Assembly (NCBI GenBank): GCA_964057225.1
Contig: OZ059896.1
Span: forward strand, 9,672,001-9,736,000
Direction of reading: 5' to 3'
Length of the DNA stretch: 64,000 nt
From: Auanema rhodensis
Lineage: Eukaryota; Nematoda; Chromadorea; Rhabditida; Rhabditidae
Every line of letters begins with the position of its first letter. The first letter of the stretch is position 1. This document shows positions 49,344 through 62,098 of this stretch, in pieces. The notes beneath the pieces are model-generated. The model searched no databases and was not told where the DNA came from. It saw only the letters and a list, made by a program, of their open reading frames with translations. Position numbers and translations under genes: made by a program.

Positions 49344-51225
49344 ATGGAACCAATTACTCGAATTCACGCATGCTTGTCGTGCCAAAAAGCTATGAAGTTA
49401 GATCCAAGCTTGAAGCGAACGGAGAACGTTGAAACTAATCAGGTTTTATCGAATATTGTTTCCTATAACCAATTCAAATTTAGCATTTTGCTTTATCGAA
49501 TGATGACGAAGGTCTAGCGGGAGAGTCAAAAAATCTGCTTAAAATTATAAGTGATTCCTCAATTTTATCAGAGACGCCAGTATGTAGGGTTGGTCATTTG
49601 TGAATTTCGCATAATTTCGAATATCTCAGGAATGCGCAAGTGAATTGGATATGGCCTTGCATAAACATCTAGCTTCCCTTACCGAAGAATGCAAGGCTTT
49701 TGAAAATTTATTAAAAGATATGGAAGATTTGGTATCAACTTCAAACATATCGGAAAAAAAGAAAGAACTAGAAGCTTTAAAGGTTAGCTTCGTTGCGACC
49801 ACTATTGCCTCATTTTATATTCTTAGTTAGAAGAAAAACGATTGAATATTGAGCTGCAACGTCACTTAGAAGAAGAAAAAACATTGGAATTGAAGCTTTC
49901 TTCAGAAAAAGATAAGCTTGATCAGAAAATGAAAACCGAAGAAGATAAATGGAGGCAGTTTCGAGATAATCACAGGTCTGTTTTTCATGCTGATCAGTGA
50001 AGTACATTTCAATTTGTAGAAATTTAATCGATATTACCGCTCAAACAACGCATCTTGATGCGGAGTTGAGATATGCTGATGCTCAGCATCGTAAGTTAGC
50101 TGGTCTACATATTCTCGACGCTTGTTTTAATATTTGGGTCGACAATGGAGGTGCCATTGGTCAGTTATTCATTTTTTTTCTTACAAGTGCTTTCAATTTT
50201 AGGTGAGATAAACGGTTTTAAACTTGGGCGTCTACCTTCTCAACCTGTTGATTGGCCAGAAATCAACGCCGCTTGGGGACAAGCAGTATTTTTGCTCTAT
50301 GTTACTTAATATTTTTTAACGTTCACTTAATTTTTTCTTTTAGGTTCTATTGGAAGGTTTAAATGTCAAACTAGAAAATAAGAAAATTGTTCCTTTAGGA
50401 AGTTATTCCCATATTATCACTACAAAGTATCATTTTTTCATCTTCTTAAATTCATATAAATTAAGTATCAGAGGTGGTGGTGTTCAAACGTTACCCTTAT
50501 ATGGTTCTGGTCCGGTTAATCCGTTTGGAAACCAGAATTTGGATTCTGGCATTTTCGCATTTCTTCAATGTTTTGATACTCTACATGAAGCAGTTAAGGT
50601 AGGCACAGTTTTTTTTCTCTGGCGATATCCGATTTTTTTTTTCGTGAGCGTCGGTTTTGCACACAATATTGACCACTCTGTCAAACAATGAGTATAGTGA
50701 ACATTACATTTTTTTTCTACGAAAAGCATTTGTCTTACCATATTGTGATCTTATTTTTATCGATAACGTTTTGATAATTCCACGATAAATGCTTTTCTTT
50801 TAAATCAGCTAAATTGCTTATTTATGCACTGTTTTTTAAGCTGCAAAATTTTTTGAAATATCAAATGTATGTGTTTTTTTCAAGTAGTATTTTATTTGAA
50901 ATATTTGATTCTTTAGATTTGCCCATGTGATTGCACAAATCGCATCAAATTTCAGTGTTTTTGAAATCGTGTAAATCTGTGTTTAATTTTGATCAGCAAC
51001 TGCTGAACTGTTACTGTGGCAACATTTCAATGATTGCAGGCACTCAATCCGTCCTTTAGCTTGATCTATCATATCAATGGTGATAAGTTGATTCATGATA
51101 AAATGGAGTACTCTGCAAAGACTATGTGGAACAGTGAAGAACGATGGACCAAAGCTATGAAAATGTTGTTAGCTAACTTGAAAGCTGTCATGCTGCAAGT
51201 TATAAGCCTCAAAAATCCATCTTAA
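49344..51225 (+). CDS. bec-1: Beclin 1 autophagy regulator
   Basis: Core subunit of the class III PI3-kinase (Vps34) complex needed for autophagosome formation. Exons: 49344-49442, 49484-49579, 49630-49782, 49827-49975, 50020-50150, 50203-50285, 50344-50426, 50472-50598, 51040-51225; 368 residues, all phases fitting. The N-terminus has the family CXXC motif ([14 protein letters not shown]). A coiled coil covers ~70-185 ([44 protein letters not shown]). The evolutionarily conserved domain follows, with [40 protein letters not shown]-like LPLYGSG, and [18 protein letters not shown] at the end. A BH3 segment is not obvious by eye. The protein is shorter than human Beclin 1 (450) mainly at the N-terminus. 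skn-1 follows 320 bp downstream on the same strand. Confidence 0.96.
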
Positions 51226-51439
51226 ATGTTGTACACGTTGGCTATGTCATGTTGCTGTTACAGGTTTGTAAAAATAGTGATACATTACTTTGATTCCTAT
51301 ATTTTGATAAGTAAGTATTTTTTGTTAGATATGGTATTGTTGTATTATATGTACATTACACTTGTATATAGTCTTGTATATATTAAATAAAACACAATTT
51401 ATATATTATTTTTAAATTTCAGTTTTATCTGTCATATAC

Positions 51440-51442
<3 letters not shown>

Positions 51443-51474
<32 letters not shown>
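51443..51474. repeat. (ATT)n microsatellite
   Basis: About 10 ATT units in the bec-1/skn-1 spacer. Confidence 0.9.
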
Positions 51475-51546
51475 GCTTTGAATAATGTTATATTTTTTGT
51501 TTCCAGTGCTTTATAATATTCTGAGATTTGTTTGGATCGAGTATTT

Positions 51547-54500
51547 ATGGGCTTTGACAGAGGTCGTCGAGCACGTAGCAACAGTACTAGCAGGTATTGT
51601 TTATCTTTAAGTTTTCTAACGCGGCATCCTTATTAAGTGAATCTGGTGACGAATATTCCTCGAGGAATGATATACGTCGCTTCATGAAGAGTCGGTCTTC
51701 ACTACGAACCAAGAATGCAGATTGGAATGTATGTATCAATAGTTTAGTTACTTTATGCCATCTTTCAAAACGTTTAGCTGCATATTACCTGGATTGCCTT
51801 AGCATCTGTTTTGGTCTTATCTCCACTTCCGATGACTAAGTTCTCATACAGTTTTGGTCGAGGTAATTTTTATACATATATACATATTTCTGTTTTTTTA
51901 CTTGATTGACACTAGTATGAGCACCCAATCTCCAGCTATACATTTCTGAAATCTGGTAACTTATTTCAAAATAATTGTTAAATAACCAATTTTACATTGA
52001 CTTCATAAAGAAACTTGATGCGCACCTAGATTCTTCGTAATGCCTGTGTGGTATGGTCAATCAACATGACTGTCTATTCCCACAGTCTTTCGTTATTTTT
52101 TCACTAGTTCTCTCTTTCCCGTCTCTGCCGCAATCATGCCAACAAATATGACATCACTTATTGTGTGATATTTCGTCTCTTTAATCGCAAACGCGCATTC
52201 GATGTCGCCTGACTTCTAGCGTTTTCGTTTCAACATTTTGAATAGAAGTTCTTTTTTTTTCTAGAGTTTTTCCAAATGCATCTTTAAAACTTTGTTTTTT
52301 GAACAATTTTCTATTCGATCTAAAAATTTAAAGGTTTAGCTCCTTTGGAATTATGTTCATCAGCAATTTAAAACATTTTTTATTTTCTGAAGGCTTTTGT
52401 TATTTTTAGTGATAACGGTATACGATTTTAGTTTCATATTGATATAAATTGATAATTACATGGCGTTTCTTATCATTCTTGGCATTTTCATCTATTGCAG
52501 AAAACGTCTTTGAGATGGATATGGAGAGAAATTACCAGGACGGTTACAAACCTCGTCCAATGGGAATAAGGTATAGCTTAAAACGACTTAGTTTTCAAAT
52601 ATTTTTTATTCAGATGGAGAGATGATGAATGGGCAAGGCAACAGTGGAATCCTTATAATGAAAGTTATCGTACAATTGTAATATTTTGTTTGTGTTTACA
52701 GTTTCAAATGTTTTTTTAAAGGTTACTATGCCTGTCATGACCGAGAGACCTAGAGGTTATGTAGGAAGGCAGATGCCCACAACCTCGTCTGAATCAACAT
52801 CGAGTAGTCAAGACCCAAGCTTGGAGGTGTGTTTTAATGATATATTTTGAAATATTTTGAATGTGCTAGGACATTGACTTGATTGATGTATTATGGCGAA
52901 GTGATATAGCGGCCGAGAAAGGATCACGCCAATTAGCTCCATCTGATCAGTATGAAAGAGATCTCCAACTTCTTACAGAGAAAAGCAATAGAGCTGTTAG
53001 TTTTAATCCACTTATACTGAAACTTTTTTCCTCAAAAATGTACCTAATCTTCTTATGCAAATCAGTTTCCTTTTTGATGATGGCCCTTGGTCTTCTCATT
53101 GTCCCAATCTGTTGTTCTTATTCCACGAATTCTACATATTCGTGTAGGTTTAATCAACAGAATGGTACTCATACCTAGGTTTACAATTGGGGCTATGGAG
53201 TTTATTATATTTTTTATACCCAAAGGGGCTAGCTGATTACACCAGTTTGCACTGCTTAATGTAAATTCTAATTGACTGATATGGTTTATTGATCAAAATT
53301 TCACTAACAATGTAATTTTATTTTAAAACCGTTTTAAACTACAGTATACTATTTCTTAAAGTCACTAAATGAAGTACGAATTTTTTTGCAGCAACCCAAT
53401 TCTTTCTATTTCAGCATCTCACTGCTGAAGAATCATCTCGTTTTGAAGGTCTTGCAAAGGTTTACTATGAAGATTTTTATAATCCATGCAGCACCAAGAG
53501 CGGTAAAATGTCTGCACCTGAACACTATGAAGAAGTAAAGAGAAACATTGCAACTCCTACAGACGTATTTTTAATTTTGTTTATTTTGATTTATTTTCTT
53601 CTTTAGGATGACCTTGATGCTTTATGGACAGATATGAAAACTAAAAATTCAGAGCTGGATCAAGCGATTAGTTTCCCATATTCATCAAATGTACTAGAAT
53701 CAGACAATACTCCGTTGCTGAACAACGTTAGTTTGTCTGAAGGAGTGATTTTTAATCAAGGCAATGGTGAGATTAAGTTTGCACTTTCTTAACCTGTTTA
53801 TTTTATTTAGCTACTGATTTCCAATACCTTCAAAATGAGCAAAATGTTGTGCCTGATTCGCACGACTTTCAAAGTCCTTCAGCTGGACTGTATAATAGTA
53901 CAACTTTGGAGTTGGGGAATTCTTGGATGCAGCAGCCTGATGTTACACCTAATGAAGGTACATTTATAATTATTAATAAACTACGTCACTAAGTGTAGAT
54001 TTATGTTTTTATGGACGATCTTCGGCTTATAATATTACATCAGTTATGTAGATAACACGTGTCTAAAATTCATCCTTATCAAATTTCATAGGTTGTAGCC
54101 TCTTGGTTTCACTTATCTTTTAAGAGGGGACAACGTATTAAGCCTTTAAATAATTAGTTTGTTGCGGTTATTTAGTGTGTGAGTATTCTGGTAGTGTGAG
54201 CTAGAGTGTAAAAATGAATGAAATGGCCCATCAATTTTCAAAATATTCATATAGCTCAAATCCATTGCTTGGTTTGTTTTATTATTTATCTTCTTTAATT
54301 CTGTTTTAAACATACTAATATATTCAGTGTTTCCTACTGCTCCTAATCTAAACTATGCCCCGTTCCCTCCCAATGACACTGCTGTCCCCATTGTGTCTAC
54401 TGGCGTACATTATGATCACGCGTACCAGGTATCGAAAAACTTTTCAGACCTGTTATTTGACTGTCAACTTTCAGACATCTAGACCACATGTGTATGATCC

Positions 54501-55066
54501 CTACTACGGTGTACGTTCTTCTTCTCTCAGCGAGTACGTGAGATGTTTTAATTTTCTTTCAAGGTGCATTTTTCAGTTCGTCTTCTATTTGTTCATCCTC
54601 GTCTTCGACTTCTCCTTCATACTCTAGTGAAACTGAAAATAGAGTTCCTGTTTCTAGGTTTGATAACTTTAGCTTTAAGTAAATTAGAACATTTTCTAGA
54701 TATTTCGGCAAGCTAGCACCACCACAAGAGAATTATCCCAAGAAAGAATCCGATGAAGAATCAAATGAATATAGACCATTTTCACCTACTCCTACTCCAC
54801 GTCGCCGAGGAAGACAGTCCAAAGATGAACATCTTGCTCATACTAATAAGTTGCCTGTCTCAGCCTGCGAAATCGCCGAAATGCCTCTAGCTGACTTGCA
54901 AAAAATTCTTAAGGATGATCGCTGGACAGAACAGCAGAAAGCTTTGATTAGAAAGATTAGAAGAAGAGGAAAGAATAAGGTTGCTGCTCGTCAGTGTCGC
55001 CTCCGTCGTGGAGACCGTGTTCAAAAGAAACAATGGTGTAGCATGGCTGGAGGGAATTCTCCTTGA
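51547..55066 (+). CDS. skn-1: SKN-1 / Nrf-type stress-response transcription factor
   Basis: Master regulator of phase II detoxification, proteasome and oxidative-stress genes and of endoderm fate in C. elegans. Main exons: 51547-51593, 51638-51728, 51832-51862, 52501-52570, 52614-52677, 52722-52826, 52870-52995, 53415-53564, 53607-53766, 53811-53957, 54328-54428, 54475-54533, 54577-54657, 54700-55066. From the ATG at 51832 the product is 486 residues. The Nrf/SKN-1 DIDLID activation element is exact (DIDLIDVLWRSDIAAEKG). The C-terminal CNC/basic region is RRRGRQSKDEHLAH, LPVSACEIAEM, LIRKIRRRGKNKVAARQCR, followed by a short tail and no leucine zipper, as in SKN-1. A Ser-rich segment lies just before. 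The two 5' exons (MGFDRGRRARSNSTS..., 51547-51728) do not join in frame to 51832 and probably belong to a longer ER-anchored isoform like SKN-1A. Confidence 0.95.
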
Positions 55067-57071
55067 AAACTATTAAGTTATTTAAAGTCGAAAAATTCAT
55101 TTCTGCATGTAAAGGAGGAAATTATCTCATACCAATTTGTTTTTAGCTTAGAATCACCTGTATATTCGATGTAATTTAGTTTCGTATATGCGATGCGCAT
55201 ATTGGTCTTATATTTATTACCTCGGTGTTTTCCCCCACTTAACACAGTGTTACTGAACCAAATTTTGATATATACTCCCAGTATTCCACTATGAAAAGAA
55301 GTGCTGGTTCTCTCCTATGTAACTGTAGAATAGACGCACGGGTTCTCTATAATAATGTTTTACACTAAGCATGTTTTTAATAATATTGATCGCTATTATC
55401 AAATTAATAGAGAAACATCTTGTATCTCTTTTTTTACTGTCACATTATTCTGATCCAAATATTCTAATAAATTGTTTCTACTTGCTTAAATTGTTTCGAA
55501 TTTATTTTCTGTACTGGATCTCTCATCAGTGATAGAAATAAAGGGTGAATAAACACGGGGTTGAAAAGTAAAGTAAAAGTTCCTTGCAAGGCATAACAAC
55601 AGCACTTATGGGGAAACTCATTTTTCTTTTTACACATACTAAAGCGGAATATTTTGCAATTTTCTTAACATTCAAATCAAAGTGCAAACAAAAAGAAAAA
55701 AATTGTCAATTAGGTGTTGCTTTGTCCAAAAATGGGTTATTTTGAATATAAAAGAAATTTCCAAAAACAACATATCTTTTAAATAGCTACGTGCTAAATT
55801 GCTTGAAATCACTAGTTCTTTAATCTTCAATATAGTGAATACAATAGAACGGATGAATATTTTTATATAAAAAAACCAAAGATAATATAGATGTAGAGAC
55901 ATAAAATAAATAAATATATACATTCTAATATCTATTATTATATTTAAAAATAGTTTAATTTTGAAATATCAAAAGATGACGGGAAAATATAGAAAATGTA
56001 TGTTGCATAAATATTTTTTTACATTAACAGTTTAGTATTTTTTGGTTTTCTCAAATTTTTTTCAATGCAGATTATGCATGGTGTGAACAAAATAATATTG
56101 ATAAATATCTTCTCTATTATTATAATTCAATTAAAAAGGAGAAACAAGAAAAACAAGAAATTTAAAATACAATTCAAAGTAAAATCCGAATAATGTTACT
56201 GATATTACGCTTAAGAAGAAAAGAAAATGAATTTTTTAGATCATGTATCCATATTTTAAATTTCTTCTTCTGTTTCCCATCACTTTGTTTCTCATATCTT
56301 TCATAATCATAATAAGAATCATTTGTAGTTCAAACTTCATGTTGTATACAGTTTTTCAAAATTGTTTTTATTTAAGAAATATACATTTTTACAGGATGCA
56401 GTGGTGTTTTTCGAAAATTTTTTCTGACATTTCGATACATATTCAATTTTCACATATCTTTGACTAGTGTATTTGAGCTTTTGACTTTCAGATTACAAAA
56501 TTAAATTTTCATTTTGTTGTTTCTAATTATGTATACTTCAAAAAAAACTTTGCATTTACGACTGTCAACAAAAAGCGGCCAGTAAATATAAAGCAATGAG
56601 AGAAAAAAGTTTAATGAGAAAACACTGAAAAACATGCTAGCTTCATTCTCAATTATATTCGGATCGTAGCAAAGTTGTGCTACTTGTAGACAAGTTCAAC
56701 AGACATGTCTCATTCTTTAATTAATATTCCAAAAACTGACAACGTCTCTTTGCAAATCCGTGTCAATTTCATCTTTATTCGCACACCTTAGTTCTCATTC
56801 CTAGTATAGCTTCATTACCAATCAACGTTTGTCGTTGTTCAAGAACGAGCAACAACCGAGACAACCGCTTATTTTTTTTATATCGTGAACGACGACTAGT
56901 TAGCATGTCAACTTTCGTCATTAGCGTTTCTGAATAGAAACTGAAATTTGCTTTCATAGAAAGCACCAAGACCAAAATTTCCTTTGTCCATTCGTGGTTT
57001 TAGAATCCTACCTTCGTTTAGTCACTTCAACTTTTGTTCAAATCTCGTATTTTCTAAATTCTTCTCAGATA
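55067..57071. other. Intergenic, skn-1 3' side
   Basis: About 2 kb of AT-rich sequence holding the skn-1 3' UTR and the promoter of the next receptor. Frames at 55672-55923 and 56243-56467 are Ile/Phe-rich and typical of AT-rich noise. Confidence 0.5.
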
Positions 57072-58580
57072 ATGTTATTCATTAATACAACAAAATTTGG
57101 ATTATCTGAATCTTATTGCACAACGGTTAGTATTAAAAAAGTTCTTGTTCTTATGTCAGAGCAAAAACAATTTTTCTTTAAAAGCAGATATTTGTAAATA
57201 TAAATATTTCTTTTTAGACTGGATTGAATGTTATACGCCATCCTCTTATCAGGTTTTCTCAAATGTGCGCATTTTTAACTTGTGCCTTAGCTATAATATT
57301 ACTTTTCCGTATGCTATTGAAGAAATTGCCTAAACTCAGTTATCATAGAAACTTCAAAGTAAAGTATAATTTATGAATTAAAATATAAAATAGAGGATGT
57401 TTAGTTGATTTTATGGGCTTTTCATTTTAATGCTCTTATTCATGCTGTTGTTATGACATTTAGCCAGGTATTAGCAAAATATATAATTTTTATTTTTCGT
57501 TAATACACTAAATAATTATTTTATTAACATATGTGATAATTCAGATTCATCAATTCTTTCGAGGATTTTTTATAAATGAACCTTGCGATATATTCTTGGA
57601 TTCAATGTATTATCGTAGTGCGAATATCACAATTATTTTAGTAATGCAATTACAGGTTTTTCCTTTTACAACTAAGATATTCTGAAATAATAATTATTTA
57701 GATATGGATGCTTTTTGGTTTATGGGCTGAGAGATTCATTGCCACGATATATCAAAAAAAATACGAAAAAAATATGCAATGCTTTGGCTTAATTCTACTA
57801 ATTTTAACTGTAATTTTTATTTTAATTTCATGATCAATCGAGCATAGCGAAAAATTTGTTTTGCTTTATTGAACAATAGTATATTTAGAAATTAGTACTA
57901 GAACATCAAACAGAGAGGGTTTCTTTCAGTCCATCGTTCCAATTTGTTTGACGTTTTGGGCATACTTTGAAGAAGAGTGGCAAGACCCGGCTTTGAATGT
58001 CATTAATACTCCTCCATCATCAGGAACGAGAGTGAATATCGTGCTTTACATTCATCTAGGAATCTGTTGTTTTTCATTAATTCTTATTATTTCTATTAAT
58101 CAGATTAATCAAAGGCTAAAATTGTCTCTCACTTTCCTTAAGCTTCATTAATTTTTGATTTTTCAGATTCAAAAATCATTCATCACTATCATCTCAATAT
58201 CAAATTTCTGAAAATGTTATCACAACCAGAATATTGATGTATGTATCTATCTTCACGACAACGATGTATATTTTATACATTCTCTGTACCTTGAGTGTTC
58301 GTTTATCTCATAATGCTGTTTTTTTCCGAGACCGATACCCCTTATATCAAGGATTACGTAATGCTGCATACGTAGGTGTCATAACATCATTATAAATAGT
58401 AACATATATTTTAAGATATTACCTCTTTTTGATCTCATTCTACCATTAATTACTCAATTCGTTCATGATCATGGCCGTCGTACAGCTAACATTAAGCGAC
58501 TCGAAGTTCTGTCAACTCCAGCAACTGGAGAAGAAGGATGGAAAATGTACTCTTCAATAATTCAAAAACAGTGGGGATGA
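57072..58580 (+). CDS. Sra/Srab-like serpentine chemoreceptor
   Basis: Second nematode chemosensory GPCR of the window. Exons: 57072-57125, 57218-57358, 57405-57467, 57545-57655, 57702-57809, 57930-58123, 58167-58371, 58416-58580; every phase fits, giving 346 residues. The N-terminus has a CTTTGLNVIRHPLIRF stretch, then TM1 (CAFLTCALAIILLFRMLL). After TM3 comes WAERFIATIYQKKYEKN, the ERxxATxxxxxYE signature of the Sra superfamily. SSLSSQYQISENVITTRIL before TM6 fits Sra/Srab better than Sre. The C-terminal tail is basic then polar. It is not a close copy of the receptor at 32-2144 and has a different intron pattern, so the two are not a recent tandem pair. Confidence 0.85.
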
Positions 58581-59403
58581 GCAAAACGTTGATTTATTGT
58601 ATTATTTTCATAATCAGGATACATTTCTCAATATAAGAATGCATAATTTTTCAAAATATTGAGGACAAATCTCTTAAACTTATTCATAGTCGAAGAATTT
58701 TTTAGTTATGTATTAGTTAATGACGTTATACTGAATACTCACAATATTACTTTTTAAGAAAGAAGAAACTCTTTTTCTTTTATTTTGATTTTATAATGTT
58801 TCATCGTTATGCAAAGAAATAATTTAATATATCTTATTTCCTTGTCCATGTCAGTTATATGTATCATTCATTAAGTCAGCATTGTATAATATTATTAACT
58901 TTTTTTCTGTGATAACTTTTAATGAACACTGTGGGAAAACATCTGCTATGCATCAATGAACTATTCATATTATTAATCTTTTCCCCATACGATGCATTTG
59001 ATGAATATAAATAATCATAATAAGTCTACATGGCTTGGATATTTTCGTGATCTTGGAACCGAATGTCTACGGAGAGGCTTGATCATTGCACTTTTGATTG
59101 GACTGACCTGTAAGGTAGCTGCGAGTTGAGGTTCGCCTAGAGCTAAAGTTTTGCGTGGGGATGCGTACGCGCATCACTGTTACTTTGATGTAAGCTCGAT
59201 ATTTGAAATGTTGTTTTGTATTCATACGGTGTCTGCTTCGTGTGAAGATTAATGATCTAGAGTTGCAAAACATAGAAACCTTTATTGCACTGTACAGCGT
59301 CAGATATTTAGAATTTTACAATTAAATATGAAATTTGAAACAAAGTGTTTTACGAATCTTCTTCCTGCGGAAGATATTCTTGGGAAGATCAAATATATTA
59401 GTT
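58581..59403. other. Intergenic between convergent genes
   Basis: About 820 bp. Mostly AT-rich, but 59040-59180 is richer in G+C and contains an unexplained 68-codon minus-strand frame (59067-59273). No family or RNA structure recognised. Confidence 0.4.
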
Positions 59404-59880
59404 TTAATGGCACTTCATGGCTGAGATATGTAAAACTCCTTTGTGATCAATATTGCTTTTCAAAGTTCCAACGTTAACGTCCTTGGGCAGCTGATAGCAT
59501 CTGTGAAACATCCGAAATTTTTAGAAAATGGGTAGTGACGAGATACCTTGTAATGCTACGAGAGGTCAAAGGTCCGGCTTGATGTCCCTTCATTGCTTTG
59601 TGCTCCAAATGAATCTCAACCAGATCACCAACAGTCTTGACCTACATCATAATCATTTTGACTAAGATCTATGATATCTCATGCGTTGACCTACCTCAAT
59701 TTCGTTTGGAGCGAATGGTTTAGCATCTAAACCAACTTCAAAATGCTCCTCATCTTCCATTAACTATAAGAAATCATGTAATATCAAACTTCAATGATCG
59801 ATGCTTACAGTAACAAACTCGTCATTGTGTTGAAGGGGCCAGTCCCACATCTTGTTCTCATGCACATTTCTAGTTTCCAT
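59404..59880 (-). CDS. Small heat-shock protein, HSP-12 class (alpha-crystallin/HSP20)
   Basis: ATP-independent chaperone-like protein of the short nematode HSP12 group. Minus-strand exons: 59809-59880, 59695-59763, 59547-59641, 59404-59500; 110 residues, the same size I recall for C. elegans HSP-12.2. The short N-terminal arm ends in MWDWPLQHNDEFV, a distinctive match to HSP-12.1/12.2. The alpha-crystallin domain follows: HFEVGLDAKPFAPNEIEVK, VGDLVEIHLEHKA, and RCYQLPKDVNVGTLKSNIDH with HKGVLHISAMK replacing the usual G-V-L-T-I-x-A/V beta-9 strand. As in other HSP12s the C-terminal IXI extension is missing. The stop comes soon after (MKCH). No clear tandem heat-shock element was seen within 200 bp upstream. 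Confidence 0.93.
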
Positions 59881-62098
59881 TTTCACTGAAATTGTAAGAA
59901 AATTGATAAAAGTTAAGAAAAATATTTTATTGGAAAGAAAAAAAATTTTATTCAGAGCTAAATTAAAGTTTAAAGTAGCAAAAAAAAACTTCTTAAGTTA
60001 TCTGAGGATGAATTGCCTTTATATACAGACCCAATGTGTTGACGAAATAACTCTTGTTTGTTTTCCAAGACAATCACAAGGATAAGTACAGCATCATTTT
60101 GAGTGACATATGCTGAAGAAATATATTTAGCTTCTACTAGAAGAACAGATGATCGCAATTTTAAGTCAACCCATGCCTCAAGATGTGCACAGCTTGCAAG
60201 ATAATATTGTGAGAAAATATGTACTCCGGATTTTACGAGTTGAAGTTCTTCAATGAGAGTTCATATATCCATCACGTGCAATCTGTTTTCTAAAAAAAAT
60301 ATAAAATATTTCAAATACTCATTGAGCAGATGAATTTGAAGATAGTCATCTGTGGAAGATATACATGTTGTGCTCAATTTTGCAAAGCCCGATGAATAGA
60401 ATTCTTACTTTGAGTATATGAACTTGAACTTCAATACCTGATGAGGGAACAAAATATTCAATGATCTGAGCCCTAATTTCAAATACAAATACTAATAGTA
60501 AATGTTAAAATTTTAATATTTCATTCATTAATTGATAATAAATATTTCAAATACAATAAATATGTCATTTTTTATAAGATATATATACGTGCTGTATCAT
60601 ATATTTGATAATAATTCAGTTGTAACTTCAAATTATATATAAATAAATTTTATAAATATATAGTATGTACAATTTGAATTAGAATTTATTGTAGTTTTAT
60701 CATATATTTGATATACTATATTTCATATTTACACAATATTGATTACAAGTATATTTCAAATTCTTACATTCAATCCTCGTTTATTACATATTTTGAGTTT
60801 CGTTTATAAATATACTAGTTTATCTTTATCTTTATTGCATTAAATCCGTTGATGTTATGCTATACTGATGATTCTTCATCTTGGATTCGATATTTATCAT
60901 AGTTCAAATGAACTGTTACATGTACTTTGAAACTTTGTTCTGAATTTCTATCTTCTTATGTCAGAATATATAGATTTATATATTCTTCCACGTGTATAAG
61001 GATTGCGTAGACTAATGGGGGTTGACATGGAAAGCACATTGGGGACGAGGCAGTACGGTTTTGACCTTTTCCTTGACTTCTCAGCATCCTCCCACCCCAA
61101 ATCTGATGGTCACCTTTTCCCGTTTTTCTTATTCTCTCTGCGTAGTTACAACGCGAAACGTTGTCTGCTTTGCAAACCTTAGCGCAGTTTTTCGGAATAA
61201 TCATTCTATCAACCATATACCTCCGAGTAAGACCTCGCAATTCGCTCGAACTTCCACGTGGAAATGTATTTATAAACGGTCTCATCTATCCCCTCTTTCT
61301 CTGCGCTCTGCCGTTAATGTTTCTACTTCCCTCAGTTATTCTTTGTTGAAAAACCAAAATCGATACAATTTTCTAGTACAATAGGTCTGTAGTTTTGAAT
61401 ATATTTCACCAATGTTTGCTAAATTATTTATTTTTATCGGAATCTTTAGTTTTATTTTTGAACAACAGTTCACGGTTGAGAATTAAGCTAAAAGTTTAAT
61501 GCTCCAGACCTGATGAACTTCCTGGTTGTGAGTTTGTTCATCAGTGTTCAGTATGTGTGTAAAACCATGTTGGATCACTAGACTTATGATCACTAAACTT
61601 GTCGTTACTGAACAGCACATGCTCGGAGTAGTAATAGATATCGCAAGCGCTGAAAATCCATTTTAAACCATTTCTTCGTTTCTACTACATATAATAATCT
61701 TAAAAATGAGGCAAAGGCGAAGAATTGAAATTAGAGGCCAAATTCCTATGTTATCTGTTTGTATTTGACCTTCTCCTCGCTTTTTACAGTTTCTTTTTGT
61801 TACTCTTTTAGATTTTATGTTCTTGCACATTCAGAATATATCATTTTGCTTTTCTTTCCAGTGTGGCCTCCTTATCGCCGACTATCATTTCTTTTCTTTT
61901 TCTTATCTTCATGTTGATTTTCTTCTTGTTTTATGCCATCCAATGTTTCGCAAGTCGGTTGTGGCGGCGCCGGCGGCATTCTCCAGAATGTTCTGTTTCA
62001 CAGTTCGCTGCCTTCTTCTTTTTTCCTCGCGCATTTTCTATTTTTGATATTATATTATCAACTATTTAAGGTAATATACAAAAACTCGAATACTCAAA
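59881..62098. other. Intergenic, shared promoter side of hsp-12-like and idh-1
   Basis: About 2.2 kb between two divergently read genes. 59881-60950 is very AT-rich. 61000-61400 and 61850-62030 are richer in G+C and carry frames of 60-120 codons on both strands at once, which argues against any one being real. A 10 bp inverted AGAATGTTCT near 61986 resembles a two-unit heat-shock element. Confidence 0.45.

Noticed and set aside
59040-59273. G+C-richer patch considered as a structured RNA or 5S/SL-type gene
   Set aside because: No SL leader sequence, Pol III box pair or stable cloverleaf could be recognised by eye.
60956-61385. Frames of 109-120 codons on both strands upstream of idh-1
   Set aside because: They overlap each other almost fully on opposite strands and neither shows a family or splice context; higher G+C simply lowers stop frequency here.
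61980-61998. Heat-shock element candidate (AGAATGTTCT)
   Set aside because: Only two inverted units with proper spacing; three or more are normally needed, and it lies 2 kb from the small heat-shock gene.
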